Position numbers and translations under genes: made by a program. This document shows positions 1-5,769 of a stretch of DNA of 16,462 nucleotides, piece by piece. Source of the DNA: Avispirillum sp959601495 (GTDB lineage Bacteria > Bacillota > Clostridia > Oscillospirales > CAG-272); assembly GCA_959601495.1 (NCBI GenBank), contig CAUGPT010000043.1:1-16462 (forward strand), read 5' to 3'. The first letter of the stretch is position 1. The number at the start of each line of letters is the position of its first letter. The notes beneath the pieces are model-generated. The model worked only from the letters and a program-made list of their open reading frames with translations. It was not told the DNA's origin and ran no database searches.

Positions 1-170
1 CCTCACATCTTTTACTCAAGTTTGGTAAGCTGACTACAAAGTTTGAATTGCTTTGTCAATTTCGAAAAAACGAAATTCAACCGTCTGCTGCTTACGGAAA
101 AGCAGTCCCTTCACGTCTTTCTCACTTACGTTCGGTAAGCTTACGACAAAGTTTGAAATGCTATGCAAAG
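1..170. repeat. Imperfect direct repeat, two copies of about 55-60 bp
   Basis: Copy 1 (about 1-57) and copy 2 (about 108-169) align along their length. Shared blocks include GGTAAGCT, ACAAAGTTTGAA and a CACRTCTTT start. Copy 2 contains the palindrome GTAAGCTTAC at 135-144. Between them lies a perfect 7-bp hairpin, AATTTCG/CGAAATT, at 58-64 and 71-77. The function is unknown. It may be part of a dispersed intergenic repeat. Confidence 0.55.
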
Positions 171-420
171 AAACTAAAAGTCAGCAGTTTCAAAACTTCG
201 TCGGGGCAAATGAGCGGGTCCTTCGCGCGGTGCGCGGGCGGTGTGCGGCGAAGGTGCGGTGACGGACGGCTCGAATGCGAACGCGGGATGAACAATGGGC
301 GAGTGGGGCAGCGCGTGAGCATTGCGGTGGGTGCGCGCCGGACGAAGGGTGTGCAAAGTACGGCACGGCTTTCAAAAGCCATAATTGCCATGTGTGCTGC
401 TGAGAAACATTCAAAGCAGC
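1..420. other. Gene-free stretch downstream of rplL, probably the rplL-rpoB intergenic region
   Basis: No convincing gene is visible. Open frames here have no ribosome binding site and no recognisable protein features. The first 170 bases are AT-rich and hold an imperfect direct repeat (annotated separately). Bases 205-360 are strikingly GC-rich by eye, with an inverted repeat CCTTCGC/GCGAAGG at 220-226 and 248-254. In most bacteria rpoB follows rplL, so on the minus strand this could be the spacer leading to rpoB, which would lie outside the window. A minus-strand TTGACA is present at 54-59, but no good -10 follows it, so I do not call a promoter. Confidence 0.5.
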
Positions 421-456
421 AAAAAAGACGAAGCCCTGCGGGGCTTCGTCTTTTTT
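421..456 (-). terminator. Intrinsic terminator of the rplJ-rplL operon
   Basis: A perfect inverted repeat pairs AAAAAAGACGAAGCCC with GGGCTTCGTCTTTTTT around a TGCG loop. It lies about 30 bases past the rplL stop codon. The A and T tracts on both sides mean it could work in either direction. Confidence 0.9.
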
Positions 457-487
457 CGGTTTTAAGTAAAGCGTGATGTCGCTTTAA

Positions 488-865
488 TTACTGAACCTCA
501 ACCTCAGCGCCTGCCTCGGTAAGTTTAGCCTTGATAGCCTCAGCGTCTTCCTTGGAAGCGCCTTCCTTAACCTTTGCGGGAGCGCCCTCAACCATTTCCT
601 TAGCCTCTTTGAGTCCCAGACCGGTGATCTCACGAACAGCCTTGATAACGTCGAGCTTCTTCGCGCCGAAGCTCTTGAGAACTACGTCGAATTCAGTCTT
701 CTCCTCAGCTGCTGCTGCGGGAGCTGCGCCGCCTGCTACTGCTACTGCTACGGGAGCTGCGGATACGCCGAACTCCTCTTCGATAGCCTTAACCAGGTCA
801 GCAAGTTCAAGAATAGTAAGAGCCTTGATCTCTTCAAGGATTGCAGTCGTCTTTTCGGATGCCAT
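488..865 (-). CDS. rplL: 50S ribosomal protein L7/L12
   Basis: This is ribosomal stalk protein L7/L12, 125 residues, the usual length. Dimers bind the C-terminal tail of L10 and recruit translation GTPases to the ribosome. The N-terminal dimerisation helices (about 1-33) are followed by an Ala/Pro/Val-rich hinge (about 36-57) and the conserved C-terminal domain, with FDVVL, KLDVIKAVREITGLGLKEAK and the VEGAP loop. The start is the ATG at 865 because GGAGGT lies 7 bases upstream. A further in-frame start five codons upstream would overlap that ribosome binding site. It is the second gene of the rplJ-rplL operon and is followed by a strong terminator. Confidence 0.97.
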   Translation of the reverse strand: MASEKTTAILEEIKALTILELADLVKAIEEEFGVSAAPVAVAVAGGAAPAAAAEEKTEFDVVLKSFGAKKLDVIKAVREITGLGLKEAKEMVEGAPAKVKEGASKEDAEAIKAKLTEAGAEVEVQ

Positions 866-936
866 TTTCAGTACCTCCAATAATTTTGATAATTTTTAAA
901 TTTTTGTGTGCAGCCCTTTATGCTGCGGCGCAGCAA

Positions 937-1482
937 TTACTCAGCTGCGGGTGCTGCCTCTTCGGCAGGTGCCTCCTCGGCAGGTGCTTCTCCGCTCTTG
1001 TCGATGATTGCCTGAAGGGCAACGGCAAGTCCGGAAAGGGGTCCCTGAAGGGAACCGAGCATTCTTCCGATAAGGGTTTCCTTGGGGGGAATGTTAGCAA
1101 GCTCTTTAACGGTTGCGGTGTCTACTACCTTACCGTCAAGGAAGCCTTTGCGAAGCTCAAAGGTCTCTACCTTGTCTTCGTATTCCTTAAGGATCTTAGC
1201 GGGAGCAACCGGATCGTCATAGCTGATCGCAAGGGCGTTCATTCCCTCAAGATCGTCCTTGATGTCACCGAGTCCTGCAATGTCGGCAGCGCGTCCGATA
1301 AGAGAATTCTTTATAACGGAATACTCAACACCGGCCTTGCGGAGAGCTGCGCGGAGCTTTGTATCTTCCTCAACGGTGATACCCTGATACTTAACAAGCA
1401 CACCGAATGCGGCGCGGCTCATCTTATCGGAAAGCTCGGCAACAACTGCCTTTTTTTGCTCAAGGATCTTTTCACTGGGCAT
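937..1482 (-). CDS. rplJ: 50S ribosomal protein L10
   Basis: This is ribosomal protein L10, 181 residues, the stalk base that binds 23S rRNA and carries L7/L12 dimers. The N-terminal region shows the family pattern, with MPSEKILEQKKAVVAEL, then GVEYSVIKNSL and the ELANIPPKETLIGRMLGSLQ stretch. The C-terminus is an Ala/Glu-rich tail with an APAEE repeat. The start is the ATG at 1482 behind an AGGAGGT site. It lies about 70 bases upstream of rplL. Expression is probably controlled by the L10 leader and attenuator upstream. No rplK or rplA gene precedes it. Instead a HxlR gene and a separate promoter lie there. Confidence 0.97.
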   Translation of the reverse strand: MPSEKILEQKKAVVAELSDKMSRAAFGVLVKYQGITVEEDTKLRAALRKAGVEYSVIKNSLIGRAADIAGLGDIKDDLEGMNALAISYDDPVAPAKILKEYEDKVETFELRKGFLDGKVVDTATVKELANIPPKETLIGRMLGSLQGPLSGLAVALQAIIDKSGEAPAEEAPAEEAAPAAE

Positions 1483-1529
1483 TGTAAATACCTCCTCTGT
1501 AAAAATTGTCCGACAGCGACAACGTAAGT

Positions 1530-1640
1530 ATAAGAAAAACGTCTTTCACTGCAAAGACAGGAAAAGACGCTGATATCGTATATATCGTGTCTCCTCGGCA
1601 GGAAAGCATAGCTTTTACCGAAACCTGCTGTCTTTGGCGA
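1530..1640 (-). ncRNA. Ribosomal protein L10 leader (autoregulatory mRNA leader)
   Basis: Read on the minus strand, the leader contains CCAAAGACAGCAGG (ending near 1624) and then CCTGCCGAGG (1593-1602). These are the hallmark strands of the Firmicutes L10-binding leader (Rfam L10_leader family, by recall). They pair into a stem with an internal kink-turn-like loop. L10, or the L10-L12 complex, is known to bind this mimic of its rRNA site and repress its own operon. The position between a consensus promoter and rplJ fits. Confidence 0.85.
1535..1569 (-). terminator. Attenuator hairpin in the rplJ leader
   Basis: On the minus strand GTCTTT (1553-1558) pairs with AAAGAC (1541-1546) around a GCAGTG loop, and GTTTTTC follows at once. 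An alternative longer pairing uses CGTCTTT (1563-1569) and AAAGACG (1540-1546). The hairpin sits about 55 bases before the rplJ start, as expected for leader attenuation. Confidence 0.6.
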
Positions 1641-1648
1641 ACAAATGG

Positions 1649-1677
1649 ATTATAGCATACTGTTGGCAGAATGTCAA
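1649..1677 (-). promoter_or_regulatory. Consensus sigma-A promoter of rplJ-rplL
   Basis: TTGACA (1672-1677) and TATAAT (1649-1654) are separated by exactly 17 bases on the minus strand. Transcription should begin near 1642, giving a leader of about 160 bases. Confidence 0.92.
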
Positions 1678-1735
1678 TAGTTTTTGCGTGATTTGTAAAA
1701 AACAGGTTTTTAGTATGTATACAGCCGATCGGTCG

Positions 1736-1785
1736 TTTTACCGCGATCGGTAAAATCCCTCTGCGTTTTTGCGGCAGAGGGATTT
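1736..1785 (-). terminator. Two adjacent hairpins, probable terminator of the hxlR-type gene
   Basis: A 12-bp perfect inverted repeat, AAATCCCTCTGC (1753-1764) and GCAGAGGGATTT (1774-1785), lies about 95 bases past the HxlR stop. On the minus strand it ends in a T run. It overlaps a second perfect repeat, TTTTACCG/CGGTAAAA (1736-1743 and 1748-1755). Termination is likely. The second repeat could instead be a protein-binding site. Confidence 0.55.
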
Positions 1786-1880
1786 GTTCGGATGCAAGAC
1801 CGATGTTTCATATTTTCACATTCTGCATCTTGAAACATTGTACATTCGCAGCATATTCCGAATGCTTATGCGCTTCCGAT

Positions 1881-2213
1881 TTACTGCTTCGGCAGTGCCG
1901 ATTTATAGTAATTTCCGAAATCGGCAAGCGCGTCTATTATCGGCAGCATCTGACGGCCGAGGTCGGTCAGTCCGTACTCGACCTTCGGCGGCATTTCATG
2001 GTAGTCCCGACGGTATGCAAGCCCGTCGTCTATCATCTGCCTCAGACTGTCCGTCAGAACCTTCTGCGATATTCCGTCCAGATCGCGCTGCAGTTCATTG
2101 AATCTCCACGGCCGCGCCTTCAGGTTGCGCAGGATAAGAAGCTTCCACTTCCCTCCTATGAGAGAAACAGCGGTCGCCACAGGGCACGCCGGCAATTCGT
2201 TTTTTGTTTTCAT
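1881..2213 (-). CDS. HxlR-family winged-helix transcriptional regulator
   Basis: This 110-residue protein has the HxlR/DUF24 pattern: CPV near the N-terminus, then SLIGGKWKLLILRNL, the recognition region RFNELQRDLDGISQKVLTDSLRQM, and the wing with a YGLTDLGR motif. Family members bind DNA as dimers. Several use an N-terminal cysteine to sense quinones, aldehydes or oxidants, and Cys10 here is in a similar place. The ATG at 2213 was chosen because GAGGTG lies just upstream. A GTG three codons earlier overlaps that site. It is divergent from a cupin gene, which is its likely target. An extended -10 (TGCTATACT) lies upstream, near inverted half-sites. Confidence 0.9.
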   Translation of the reverse strand: MKTKNELPACPVATAVSLIGGKWKLLILRNLKARPWRFNELQRDLDGISQKVLTDSLRQMIDDGLAYRRDYHEMPPKVEYGLTDLGRQMLPIIDALADFGNYYKSALPKQ

Positions 2214-2312
2214 ATTTATCACCTCATTATTTTTAATGTATGCAAAGCAAAATTACTCGGCACCGCTCTGATGTCAGCTGTAAGATACTGCTTTGCGGTA
2301 CCCGACGATGAC

Positions 2313-2396
2313 AGTATAGCATACATCACGAAAAAAGTATACAGTTATAAAAAAGTGCGTACTTGTTTTTGCATGTGTACGGTGCTAATCTATATA
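2313..2396. promoter_or_regulatory. Divergent promoter/operator between the HxlR and cupin genes
   Basis: A minus-strand extended -10, TGCTATACT (core 2313-2318), serves the regulator. Plus-strand candidates for the cupin gene are TTGTTT (2363-2368) with TAATCT (2386-2391), spacer 17, or TTGCAT (2369-2374) with TATATA (2391-2396), spacer 16. Inverted half-sites AAGTA (2335-2339) and TACTT (2360-2364) lie between them. They are a plausible HxlR operator touching the cupin -35. Confidence 0.5.
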
Positions 2397-2437
2397 CAAG
2401 CAAAGGAAATTTGCAAAAACCAAGGAGGCAAAAAATT

Positions 2438-2791
2438 ATGAAAAACTACACAAAAACCAATATCGGAAACGACAGCAGAACCGAACTGCATGAGGCACTT
2501 GACCTTACCGGTGCTGAGATCAGCATAAACAGGCTGCCCGCCGGTGCAGGAGTTCCGTTTGTACATTCTCATAAGAACAACGAAGAAATTTACGGCGTTA
2601 TATCCGGCAGCGGAAAGGTCTGTATTGACGGCGAAGAAATTGCCCTCGGCGCCGGAGACTGGCTGAAGATCGCCCCCGCGGCAAAGAGACAGTTCTCTGC
2701 CGCAGATGATGAAGGCATCACATTTATCTGCATTCAGGTAAAGGAAAACTCCCTCGGCGGCTACACCGCGGACGACGCCGTTGTGTATTGA
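2438..2791 (+). CDS. Small single-domain cupin protein
   Basis: This is a 117-residue cupin, a one-barrel protein of unknown substrate. Motif 1 is clear: GVPFVHSHKNNEEIYGVISG, with His43, His45 and Glu49 as likely metal ligands. Motif 2, GAGDWLKIAPAAKRQF, has Arg84 where the fourth ligand His is usual, so metal binding may be altered or absent. The start ATG has AAGGAGG ten bases upstream. It is transcribed away from an HxlR regulator, a pairing seen in stress and quinone or aldehyde responses. That role is inference. A very strong terminator follows. Confidence 0.88.
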   Translation: MKNYTKTNIGNDSRTELHEALDLTGAEISINRLPAGAGVPFVHSHKNNEEIYGVISGSGKVCIDGEEIALGAGDWLKIAPAAKRQFSAADDEGITFICIQVKENSLGGYTADDAVVY

Positions 2792-2806
2792 TCCCGTCAA
2801 AAGTCA

Positions 2807-2849
2807 AAAGCAGCACGCGCAACGGAATTTCCGTTGCGCGTGCTGCTTT
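2807..2849. terminator. Strong bidirectional terminator between convergent genes
   Basis: A perfect 21-bp inverted repeat (2807-2827 and 2829-2849) ends in AAA and TTT. It lies between the end of the cupin gene (plus) and the end of the frameshifted GNAT gene (minus), so it can serve both. Confidence 0.85.
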
Positions 2850-2854
2850 CTGTT

Positions 2855-3315
2855 TCATGCATCGTTTTGATTTATCTGTCCATACAACCTCATATAAAGG
2901 ATAGGATACGGGTTCCCCTCCCCGTCCGTCTCGCTTCTTTTGAAGGTTTCAAAGCCCATATGTCTGTAAAAGCCGATCGCACCGGGATTTTGCTCGTTGA
3001 CGCCGACTTCTCTTATGCCGTATTTTCAATACCGAGCCGAACAAGGCATGCTCCGAGTCCCCTGCCCCTGTATTCCGGAAGGATAAACAGCATTTCAAGG
3101 CGCTGTTTGTCCGTGCCCATGAAAGCAACCGGCGCTCCGTCGCTTTCGGCAATAATGAGATGAGAAACACCGCAAAGCGCCGTCGGAACATACTCTTTAA
3201 GCTTCAATATTTCATCATCCGTAAGAAACAAATGCGTTGCACGCACCGATTTTTCCCAAACATCCGTAAGAGAACCCAAAAACGGCTGCCTATCGCACAA
3301 TTCATATATTTTCAC
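2855..3315 (-). pseudogene. GNAT acetyltransferase broken by a one-base frameshift
   Basis: The minus strand from GTG 3315 encodes a GNAT N-terminal half, with the acetyl-CoA loop in LPEYRGRGLGACLV, then hits a stop after GIENTA near 3013. Shifting frame by one base at the A run near 3020 restores the expected C-terminal half: REVGVNEQNPGAIGFYRHMGF, then a PYPILYMRL ending, stopping at 2855. The joined product would be about 153 residues, the usual GNAT length. One missing A restores EKYGIREVGV, so it is either a recent mutation in a homopolymer or a sequencing error. A GAGG site precedes the GTG start. The substrate is unknown. Confidence 0.85.
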
Positions 3316-3357
3316 GGTATCGCCTCACAGCGGGCAATTTGCCCGTTTTTCTCTCTT

Positions 3358-3882
3358 TCAAGCAAGCTTCTTTCCCATTTCGATACGTATTTCATGCCGC
3401 TCGGGGTCGGTGTTTGAGTATGAATACAGATCAAAGCCGATAATTTCAAATCCGTTTTTTTCGTAGAAATCTATCGCGCCGGTGTTGCACGACTGCGTTT
3501 CCAGAACGATCATCCGCGCGCCGGAAGCTTTTGCCGCCTCGGTCATCGCCGCCATAAGCGCCCGTCCCGCGCCCTTTGCGCGCGAGGCGCTGTCAAAAAC
3601 GCAGATGTTGCTGAGTCTGAAGCGGTTGTTCCACTTTTCAAGGCAGCCCTCGGCAAAGCCTATAAGCCTGCCGTCTTCAAAAGCGCCGTACGCAGTAGGG
3701 TCGTCAAGCCACTCACCGAAAAACTCATCGTCAAACCCTCTCTCCTCCGGAGTTTCAAAGGGCACATATTCTATCCGAAATCCGCCGCCGTCGGCGTGTA
3801 TATCATAGTATCCGCGCGAAATATACCGTGCCGTAAACTTTTTGCCCGCATATTCTTTCGCGTCCAACAGTTTTATTTCCAC
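3358..3882 (-). CDS. GNAT family N-acetyltransferase, streptothricin-acetyltransferase-like
   Basis: This 174-residue GNAT enzyme transfers an acetyl group from acetyl-CoA to an amine. The acetyl-CoA loop is RAKGAGRALM (about 101-110). It is followed by MIVLETQSCNTGAIDFYEKNGFEIIGF and a SNTDPERHEI segment near the end. The LETQ...N...FY...GF and YSN...EI arrangement resembles streptothricin acetyltransferases (Sat), but the substrate cannot be fixed from sequence alone. It starts with GTG at 3882, with GGAGGG 11 bases upstream, a rather long spacing. Promoter TTGATT-16-TAAAAT lies upstream. The frameshifted GNAT gene follows on the same strand, about 42 bases away. Confidence 0.88.
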   Translation of the reverse strand: MEIKLLDAKEYAGKKFTARYISRGYYDIHADGGGFRIEYVPFETPEERGFDDEFFGEWLDDPTAYGAFEDGRLIGFAEGCLEKWNNRFRLSNICVFDSASRAKGAGRALMAAMTEAAKASGARMIVLETQSCNTGAIDFYEKNGFEIIGFDLYSYSNTDPERHEIRIEMGKKLA

Positions 3883-3921
3883 AGTTTCCGTTTCCCTCCG
3901 GTAAAGCTTCCTTCTGATTTT

Positions 3922-3949
3922 ATTTTACCACGAAATACAGAATAATCAA
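3922..3949 (-). promoter_or_regulatory. Promoter of the GNAT gene at 3358-3882
   Basis: On the minus strand TTGATT (3944-3949) and TAAAAT (3922-3927) are 16 bases apart, about 40 bases upstream of the GTG start. Confidence 0.65.
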
Positions 3950-3955
3950 TACGCA

Positions 3956-3993
3956 AAAATGCGGGCGGCATGGTTTCATGCCGACCGCATTTT
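3956..3993. terminator. Terminator-like hairpin upstream of the GNAT gene
   Basis: AAAATGCGG (3956-3964) pairs with CCGCATTTT (3985-3993), and GGCATG pairs with CATGCC inside, around GTTT. A second, weaker hairpin with one mismatch (ATGCCGCCC/GGACGGCAT, GAAA loop) lies at 4038-4059. No gene in the window clearly ends here, so they may be left from a lost gene or insulate the flanking units. Confidence 0.55.
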
Positions 3994-4092
3994 GTCACTT
4001 GACTTTTTCGTTTATCCGGCATTACCGCATAAAAAATATGCCGCCCGAAAGGACGGCATTTCTACATAATTGCTTTGTTTACATTCGCACAG

Positions 4093-4121
4093 TTGAACAA
4101 ACACCCGATAGAGATTATAAT
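4093..4121 (+). promoter_or_regulatory. Promoter of the ECF sigma operon
   Basis: TTGAAC (4093-4098) and TATAAT (4116-4121) are 17 bases apart, about 110 bases before the sigma factor start. Downstream, TGCGACT occurs twice, 20 bases apart (4157-4163 and 4177-4183), and could mark a second, sigma-specific promoter. Confidence 0.7.
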
Positions 4122-4231
4122 ATATTTAGATTTTTGAAAAAATTATCAAAATTTAGTGCGACTTTTTCTGCCCTCATGCGACTAATAAGTGAAAGAGATA
4201 AAAAACACCCCTTTCGGAAAGGAGAAAGTCA

Positions 4232-4789
4232 ATGGATAACGGTGCAAGTAGCTACCGCCGTTTCCTTGATGGTGATGACAAAGGGATAGCTGAAATCGTT
4301 GGAGATTATAAGGAGGGTCTCATTCTTTATTTGAACGGTTATGTCAATAATATTTTCATTGCCGAGGAACTGACGGAAGATACTTTTTTTCGGCTGATAA
4401 CCAAAAAGCCGAGATATTCCGGTAAAAGCACATTCAAGTCTTGGTTATATGCAATCGGGCGAAATGTAGCGGTTGATTATATAAGGCACAATTCAAAAAT
4501 GCTCCATACTCCCATCGAAGATATGGAAAACTATTTGAGTGAGGAGCAGAGCCTTGAACAATCCTACATAAAAGAAGAAAGAAAAATCATAGTCCATAAG
4601 GCTCTTTCTGAACTTTCAACCGATTACAGAACAATCCTTTGGCTTGTTTTCTTTGAAGGTTTTTCCAATAAAGAGGCGGTAATCGTATTGAAAAAGAATG
4701 ACCGTCAAGTAAAAGATCTTCTTTACCGAGCAAAGCAGTCTTTGAAATCAAAACTTGAAAAGGAGGGCTTTATTTATGAAGAATTCTGA
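4232..4789 (+). CDS. ECF-type RNA polymerase sigma factor
   Basis: This 185-residue sigma-70 family protein of ECF type directs RNA polymerase to a small stress regulon. Region 2 spans about residues 20-90 (LILYLNGYVNNIFIAEELTE, then the -10 recognition segment STFKSWLYAIGRNVAVDYIR). Region 4 spans about 120-175 (KALSELSTDYRTILWLVFFE, then a helix-turn-helix ending LLYRAKQSLKSKL). There are no extra domains. The start ATG follows GGAAAGGAG. It overlaps the next gene by 14 bases, the usual arrangement for a sigma factor and its anti-sigma factor. Base composition is more AT-rich than in the flanking genes, which suggests a separate history. Confidence 0.92.
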   Translation: MDNGASSYRRFLDGDDKGIAEIVGDYKEGLILYLNGYVNNIFIAEELTEDTFFRLITKKPRYSGKSTFKSWLYAIGRNVAVDYIRHNSKMLHTPIEDMENYLSEEQSLEQSYIKEERKIIVHKALSELSTDYRTILWLVFFEGFSNKEAVIVLKKNDRQVKDLLYRAKQSLKSKLEKEGFIYEEF

Positions 4790-5468
4790 AGAAATGGTAA
4801 ACAGCCTGCTTGAACGCAGAGATCAGTATGTCGCTGAACAAAGAAAAAAGAGAAAAAGCATTGTGCGTATAACCTCTGCCGCCTGTTCTTTTGTACTTGT
4901 TGCACTTTTGGGTGTAGGCGTATGGCAATCCGGCTGGCTGGATTCAACCACACCGCCAACAACCGACAACCCCGGAATCAGTGCTGGACAAGATAATGTA
5001 ACTGGCAAAGGCAATAAAGACGAAGGATTAAGCGACGGTGACTTTACGGGCGCGCTTCCAAACTATACAGGAGTTATCGACAATCCTTCATCCGACACAG
5101 GAAGAGACGGCGTAAAAGTAATTTCAATTTACGAAGCAAAAAATGAAATCGACACCAAGTATAAAGAACCTGCAAATGGTCATATCATTTTCACCTATCC
5201 GTTAAAAGAAGCGATGAAAGAATATGGCGATTCTGTATTATATGATGTTCGTATTTATCTTTTTAAGGATGAAGCGAAGGTTGCTTTTGATAATAATCCT
5301 ATTAAAGCTGAGGTTGAAAGGTTACAAAAATCAGGTTGTTCTGTGAGCATAGAAATTTATGGGGATAATCAATTCTATTTTGCTGTAAAAGCAAAGAAGA
5401 GTCATCTTGATAATTTTGTAGCCAGCGAAGATTACGGTTATTTCATTGAACTCGCTGATGAAAGTTAG
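4776..5468 (+). CDS. Single-pass membrane protein, probable anti-sigma factor
   Basis: This 230-residue protein has a short charged cytoplasmic N-terminus (1-28), one membrane helix (about 29-50, ITSAACSFVLVALLGVGVW), a Thr/Pro/Gly/Asp-rich linker (about 57-115) and an outer C-terminal domain (about 120-230). I do not recognise a named domain. Its overlap with the ECF sigma gene, its topology and its size support an anti-sigma role, which is inference. There is no classical zinc-binding HxxxCxxC anti-sigma motif. The ATG at 4776 was chosen because AGGAGG lies about nine bases upstream. An upstream TTG in the same frame lacks a site. A terminator follows. Confidence 0.75.
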   Translation: MKNSEEMVNSLLERRDQYVAEQRKKRKSIVRITSAACSFVLVALLGVGVWQSGWLDSTTPPTTDNPGISAGQDNVTGKGNKDEGLSDGDFTGALPNYTGVIDNPSSDTGRDGVKVISIYEAKNEIDTKYKEPANGHIIFTYPLKEAMKEYGDSVLYDVRIYLFKDEAKVAFDNNPIKAEVERLQKSGCSVSIEIYGDNQFYFAVKAKKSHLDNFVASEDYGYFIELADES

Positions 5469-5504
5469 TATTTAGGTGGATTGATTCCGTAAACTGTCAT
5501 CAAG

Positions 5505-5532
5505 AAAGCCGCCCGATTTTTCGGGCGGCTTT
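5505..5532 (+). terminator. Terminator of the ECF sigma operon
   Basis: A perfect 12-bp stem, AAAGCCGCCCGA/TCGGGCGGCTTT, with a TTTT loop lies 37 bases after the stop codon. The trailing T run is short. Confidence 0.8.
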
Positions 5533-5604
5533 AGCGGTATTAGCTACACTATTCAACGGAGGATACGGACTCAATCATTTTTATCATTATTTCTTGACTT
5601 ACGC

Positions 5605-5769
5605 TATGATCGTGTGAACGGCACTTATGTTATCAACGAGGATCAGGCAGAAACCGTCCGTATGATTTTTGACTTATATTTAGAGGGTTTAGGTGAAACG
5701 AAAATCTGTAAGGAGCTTTGCAGACGGCAGTATACCGCCGATACTTGCCGCTCGGCAAGTATCACGTGA
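5605..5769 (+). pseudogene. Serine-recombinase fragment
   Basis: The plus-strand frame reads YDRVNGTYVINEDQAETVRM and then IFDLYLEGLGETKICKELCRR. This is the start of the Recombinase domain found in large serine integrases and transposon recombinases (TnpX/TndX type). Similarity stops at about 5727. A few unrelated codons follow and a TGA ends the frame at 5767-5769. The catalytic resolvase domain upstream and the zinc-ribbon/coiled-coil region downstream are missing, and there is no start or ribosome binding site. This is a remnant of an integrated element and marks the left part of the accessory block. Confidence 0.8.
5741..5762. repeat. 22-bp near-perfect palindrome at the end of the recombinase fragment
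   Basis: ATACTTGCCG (5741-5750) and CGGCAAGTAT (5753-5762) form perfect 10-bp arms around CT. It lies just past the point where recombinase similarity ends. It could be an element end, a recombination site or a hairpin. There is no T run, so a terminator is unlikely. Confidence 0.6.

Noticed and set aside
48..476. Open frame of 142 codons on the plus strand
   Set aside because: No ribosome binding site. It runs through the repeat, the GC-rich block and the rplL terminator, and its composition is low-complexity and basic.
910..926. GCAGC/GCTGC hairpin between rplJ and rplL
   Set aside because: Only five base pairs, with no close T run in the operon's direction; probably incidental.
841..1527. 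Open frame of 228 codons on the plus strand across rplJ
   Set aside because: Shadow of the L10 gene; no plausible start signal or family.
3331..3345. Inverted repeat CGGGCAA/TTGCCCG followed by Ts on the plus strand
   Set aside because: No plus-strand gene ends here and the minus strand lacks a T run. The loop would be too short. Not called as a terminator.
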